Of a DNA stretch of 6,291 bases, positions 4,906-6,291 are shown piece after piece. Both the position numbers and the translations under genes were made by a program. Within the stretch, counting starts at the first letter, position 1; each line of letters begins with the position of its first letter. Origin of the DNA: Verrucomicrobiia bacterium (GTDB lineage: Bacteria > Verrucomicrobiota > Verrucomicrobiia > Verrucomicrobiales > Akkermansiaceae). The DNA is taken from positions 1 through 6,291 of the forward strand of contig CANHKJ010000187.1 of the NCBI GenBank assembly GCA_947460915.1. Direction: 5' to 3'. Below the pieces are notes generated by a model. That model saw only the letters and a list, made by a program, of their open reading frames with translations, was not told the origin of the DNA and made no database searches.

Positions 4906-6143
4906 ACCGTGACGATGGCATTTTTTCGGCCCTGCGACATGGGTTTTTCTGGCTCGTTTTTGGCAACGCCGTTGGACTTCTTCTTGCGCTGTGGCTGGTG
5001 TTTCCAGGAATCGGAGATGCGATGTCGCCACTGACCTACGGCCGTTGGGTGCCGGTTCATTTGAATGTGCAATTGTATGGTTGGACGAGTCTACCATTGA
5101 TTACGTGGTTGTTTTCGGTGTATCGAACCTCCTCGATTTCGTCGGGTCTTCGAGCAATTCATGCGGTGTGGGCTTGGTCATTTGCCTTGCTTACGGGTTC
5201 GCTGTCATGGCTCTCAGGAGTCAGCTCGGGTAAAATTTTTCTCGATTGGCATGGCGTGGCGCTGTGGGTATTCATTGCCGCACAAGTGGTGTTGTGGATC
5301 GTTTTGTTTCGCGCATGGCGTGCCAACCGCAGTCAATGGTCGCGCATGGCATCGGGTTCTCGCTTGATCGTTTTGTTAGGTTTGCTGATGGTGCCGGTGT
5401 CACTGGCGGTGACAACATCTCCGGAAACCTATCCACCAATCGACCACACAACCGGCGGACCAACGGGTGCGAGTTTGTTAGGCAGCACTTTAATCGTTGT
5501 GGCGATGATGCTGCTGTTGCCGCGCGGCATGAATTTGATCGGAAATGGTCGTCCCGAGCGCAAGTATTGGCTGCTGTGGGCGGCAGAGTTTGTCACATTC
5601 ATTGTGCTCGAAGTCCGAGGTGGCACGCATCATCAATGGGAGCAAATTTTAGGGCTTGCGCTGCTCTTGCCATGGATGGTTTTGATCCCTCGATTGTGGC
5701 AGCAATATGCTTGGCCGCAATCTGCACTTTTGTGGCGTCGAGCATTGTGGATTTGGTGGAGCGTTCTGTTAGTGCTCGGATGGGTCGAGTTTCTGCCCGG
5801 CATACTGGATCACATGAAATTTACCAACGCCTTGGTGGCACACTCTCACCTCGCGATGGCTGGCTTCACCAGTGCATTTGTGATACTGCTGGCTGTGGTT
5901 CTGTTAGGAGAAAAAGCATCCGCCGATTTGCGACGTGGCGTTTGGTGGTGGCATAGTGCTGTGGCAGGTTATGTGATCGCGATGATGCTCTGCGGTTGGT
6001 TCGAAGGCTCCGACTACAGCTGGATGCAGTCCGCTGCGCCATGGCGTACGGCGCTCTATGCATTTCGCCTCGCTTGCGGTGTGATCCTCTTTGTTGTCTC
6101 TCTGCGTTGGTATCAATCTCTTCTTAAAAATCATTCGTTATGA
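4902..6143 (+). CDS. Compact heme-copper oxidase subunit I-like protein (cbb3/NorB-related)
   Basis: A 413-residue very hydrophobic protein, rich in Trp, with about 12 predicted membrane helices, the canonical count for heme-copper oxidase subunit I. The six expected histidines can be placed. H53 (PVHLNVQLYGW, helix II) and H316 would hold the low-spin heme. H314 in VAHSHLAMAGF (helix X) would hold the active-site heme. H182 (DHTTGGPTGASLLG, helix VI) with H243 and H244 (GGTHHQW, helix VII) would hold CuB or an equivalent metal. H182+4 is Gly, so both the A-type tyrosine and the NorB glutamate are absent there; six residues before H243, where cbb3 CcoN has its cross-linked Tyr, stands E237. 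It is shorter than CcoN or NorB (usually about 450-480). It probably reduces oxygen or nitric oxide at the inner membrane, or has a sensor or assembly role. No cytochrome c subunit gene is seen before the window ends. The start is set by the ATGA overlap. Helix alignment is by eye. Confidence 0.75.
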   Translation: MNRDDGIFSALRHGFFWLVFGNAVGLLLALWLVFPGIGDAMSPLTYGRWVPVHLNVQLYGWTSLPLITWLFSVYRTSSISSGLRAIHAVWAWSFALLTGSLSWLSGVSSGKIFLDWHGVALWVFIAAQVVLWIVLFRAWRANRSQWSRMASGSRLIVLLGLLMVPVSLAVTTSPETYPPIDHTTGGPTGASLLGSTLIVVAMMLLLPRGMNLIGNGRPERKYWLLWAAEFVTFIVLEVRGGTHHQWEQILGLALLLPWMVLIPRLWQQYAWPQSALLWRRALWIWWSVLLVLGWVEFLPGILDHMKFTNALVAHSHLAMAGFTSAFVILLAVVLLGEKASADLRRGVWWWHSAVAGYVIAMMLCGWFEGSDYSWMQSAAPWRTALYAFRLACGVILFVVSLRWYQSLLKNHSL

Positions 6144-6291
6144 AAAAATGGCTCAATTGGTGGAACATCGCAGTAGGCTCAATGGATGCCTGCACAGGAA
6201 TCTTGTTGATGTTTTTCCCCACCATGACACTTCAGCTCATGGGCTTAGCGCCTGTTTCACAAGAAGCGCAAGTGTTTCTCTCATGGATGGG
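6140..6291 (+). CDS. Small membrane protein of unknown function (3' partial)
   Basis: The ATG at 6140 overlaps the preceding stop codon as ATGA (6140-6143), and the frame stays open to the window end, giving 50 complete residues beginning MKKWLNWWNIAVGSMDACTG. The visible part contains a hydrophobic, probably membrane-spanning segment (about 10-35, including GILLMFFPTMTLQLMGL) and then the polar stretch APVSQEAQ. The translational overlap suggests it works with, or is co-produced with, the heme-copper oxidase-like protein. I do not recognise the family from this fragment. It could be a small accessory subunit or an unrelated hypothetical membrane protein. Confidence 0.75.
   Translation, partial: MKKWLNWWNIAVGSMDACTGILLMFFPTMTLQLMGLAPVSQEAQVFLSWM

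Noticed and set aside
5246..5956. Long 236-residue open frame in another phase over the oxidase-like gene
   Set aside because: It lies wholly inside a gene with clear family motifs and shows no coherent domain or hydrophobic pattern of its own; it is a shadow frame.

Overview
The window looks like chromosomal DNA from a Gram-negative bacterium. Three predicted exported proteins have signal peptides or N-terminal hydrophobic anchors, there is a LolCDE/MacB-type ABC exporter, and base composition looks intermediate (judged by eye, not counted). Most genes have no clear Shine-Dalgarno sequence; the ABC ATPase gene is the exception. The gene set and protein style recall Verrucomicrobiota, but this is a low-confidence impression because no taxonomic marker is present. 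I see no tRNA, rRNA, CRISPR array, insertion sequence or phage gene.

Left part (1-1446). The window opens inside a plus-strand metallo-beta-lactamase-fold hydrolase of the NAPE-PLD/UlaG-like type, of which the C-terminal part is present. It converges on a minus-strand gene for a small exported thioredoxin-fold-like protein without cysteines. That gene is divergent from a plus-strand gene for a short, histidine-rich, membrane-anchored or exported protein of unknown function. The 83 bases or more between the divergent genes hold two candidate sigma-70-type promoters, one per strand, whose -10 elements overlap almost completely.

Right part (1609-6291). After a 162-base gap, six plus-strand genes follow in tight array: a YceI-family periplasmic lipid-binding protein, a divergent polyprenyl (isoprenyl) diphosphate synthase, an FtsX/LolC-like permease, its LolD/MacB-like ATPase, a 12-helix heme-copper oxidase subunit I-like protein, and the start of a small membrane protein cut by the window end. 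Gaps are 19, 28 and 16 bases, then two 4-base ATGA stop/start overlaps. This strongly suggests one operon, with the last three genes translationally coupled.

The most interesting object is the heme-copper oxidase homologue. At 413 residues it is compact. It keeps all six histidines expected for the low-spin heme, the high-spin heme and the CuB/FeB site. By my alignment it lacks the active-site tyrosine of both A-type and cbb3-type oxidases and also lacks the NorB helix-VI glutamate. A glutamate (E237) stands where cbb3 has its tyrosine. Its operon joins isoprenoid synthesis, a polyisoprenoid-binding-family protein and a lipid/lipoprotein-type ABC exporter to a respiratory-type enzyme. A plausible but unproven reading is a cell-envelope redox module in which prenyl chains feed a quinone or a farnesylated heme.
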